A stretch of DNA of 13,790 nt from a bacterium (lineage in GTDB: Bacteria > Blakebacterota > Blakebacteria > Blakebacterales > Blakebacteraceae). The stretch is taken from assembly GCA_025774205.1 (NCBI GenBank), contig JALGWK010000060.1, positions 1 to 13,790 of the forward strand. Direction: 5' to 3'. Under the pieces are notes generated by a model. It was given only the letters and a program-made list of their open reading frames with translations, had not been told where the DNA came from and searched no databases. The position numbers and the translations under genes are program-made. Below are positions 13,260 to 13,790 of this stretch, piece after piece. Position 1 is the first letter of the stretch. Each line of letters begins with the position of its first letter.

Positions 13260-13790
13260 TCAGTAATCCAGTGGCAATTTGCGTACTGTCAGTACCTTTG
13301 ATACGACCTGACCGCTCACCTGATCCGTTATGGTCACCTTGAGGTCATAAACACCATCCGGCAGGGCACTCAGGTCGATCTCCAGGCTGCTCCGGACATC
13401 TCTGCTGATACCCGTTCGGTTGATTTCAGTCTCCAGAATTGACCTCCGACCTCTGATGCCGAGCAGCTCTCCAAGTGACCGGATAAATCTTCTCTTGGGA
13501 CTATTAACCAGGGGTACCTCGGATACTGAGAATGTGCTTCGATAGCGCGTTCCCTCGTACCGGTCCTTAACCAGATTGTAGATCTCGAAGTAGATGAAGA
13601 GTGACTGGCTCCGGCTCAGTGTCCGGCCCGGTGAGGGGATAACCTCCAGGTCACCACGGATGAATCGACCTGTATGGCCCGGCCCCACCTCGATGATCCG
13701 CGCCGCGGACATGATATCACTCATCATGAGATTGAATCCCGAATAATCCGGGAGCGAGACCTCCTCCGAAACGGATGCCCTCATACCGGA
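13260..13790 (-). CDS. GWxTD-type protein, C-terminal part (5' end outside the window)
   Basis: The frame is open to the right edge (176 residues visible), so the methionine at 13784 is internal. The visible sequence, MMSDIMSAARI, then GRFIRGDLEVIPSPGRTLSR, QSLFIYFEIYNL, a basic linker with SLGELLGIRGRRS, SLEIDLSALPDGVYDLKVTI and TDQVSGQVVSKVLTV, has the layout of the C-terminal half of proteins with a GWxTD domain in FCB-type candidate phyla. There, the LSDI...(V)xPxPxR...LFIYFEIYNL block precedes a beta-sandwich built on LDLSxLxxGxYxLxVxVTD. The GWxTD motif itself would lie upstream, outside the window, so the assignment rests on this C-terminal pattern from memory. Function unknown; such proteins are usually exported. 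The stop at 13260 is 153 bases before the start of the next gene on this strand. Confidence 0.65.
   Translation of the reverse strand, partial: SGMRASVSEEVSLPDYSGFNLMMSDIMSAARIIEVGPGHTGRFIRGDLEVIPSPGRTLSRSQSLFIYFEIYNLVKDRYEGTRYRSTFSVSEVPLVNSPKRRFIRSLGELLGIRGRRSILETEINRTGISRDVRSSLEIDLSALPDGVYDLKVTITDQVSGQVVSKVLTVRKLPLDY

Overview
The window looks like chromosomal DNA from an uncultivated or little-studied member of the FCB superphylum (Fibrobacterota-Chlorobiota-Bacteroidota and related candidate phyla). This is an inference from four gene types seen together: a secreted peptidase ending in a FlgD-type Ig-like C-terminal domain (NAPNPFNP...GIYLYRL), a DUF4296-like lipoprotein, a beta-propeller/outer-membrane-barrel fusion with a peptidase-like front end, and the C-terminal part of a GWxTD-type protein. 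Coding DNA is GC-rich except for a visibly AT-richer stretch around 10960-12200. No integrase, IS, CRISPR array or phage module is recognised.

Layout. Positions 1-8971 are a minus-strand train. In transcription order it runs: a propeller/barrel protein with a peptidase-MA-like front end, broken near 8375 (8971-5889); a large secreted HExxH metallopeptidase with a C-terminal sorting-type domain (5888-2859); a 170-base structured spacer; a TPR lipoprotein (2685-2014); and the histidine-utilisation genes hutU and hutI, hutI running off the left edge. A small DUF4296-like lipoprotein gene (8974-9324, +) is divergent from this train, with starts only 2 bases apart. It converges on a GH99-like lipoprotein gene (10481-9288, -). 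A tRNA-Ala(GGC) with its own promoter-like sequence lies at 10747-10822 (+). The AT-rich stretch then carries a short plus-strand lipoprotein gene facing two overlapping minus-strand genes for small beta-rich proteins. The right end holds a two-domain, probably exported protein gene with a +1 frame break and the 3' part of a GWxTD-like gene.

How the genes work together. hutU and hutI catalyse consecutive steps of histidine degradation (urocanate to imidazolone propionate to formiminoglutamate). The two large envelope proteins adjoin (TAA stop, then GTG start) and are almost certainly co-expressed; both carry HExxH zinc-peptidase motifs, which suggests extracellular protein turnover whose products could feed amino-acid catabolism. 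That link is inference.

Caution. Three genes show reading-frame anomalies (hutU 3' end, propeller/barrel gene, 12231-13107). Assembly or sequencing error must be excluded before any is treated as biology. I found no convincing new multi-gene system. The most interesting unexplained items are the structured element at 2712-2858, the GATAAT-type palindromes next to the two facing promoters in the AT-rich stretch, and the apparent loss of the third zinc-ligand segment in the propeller/barrel protein.
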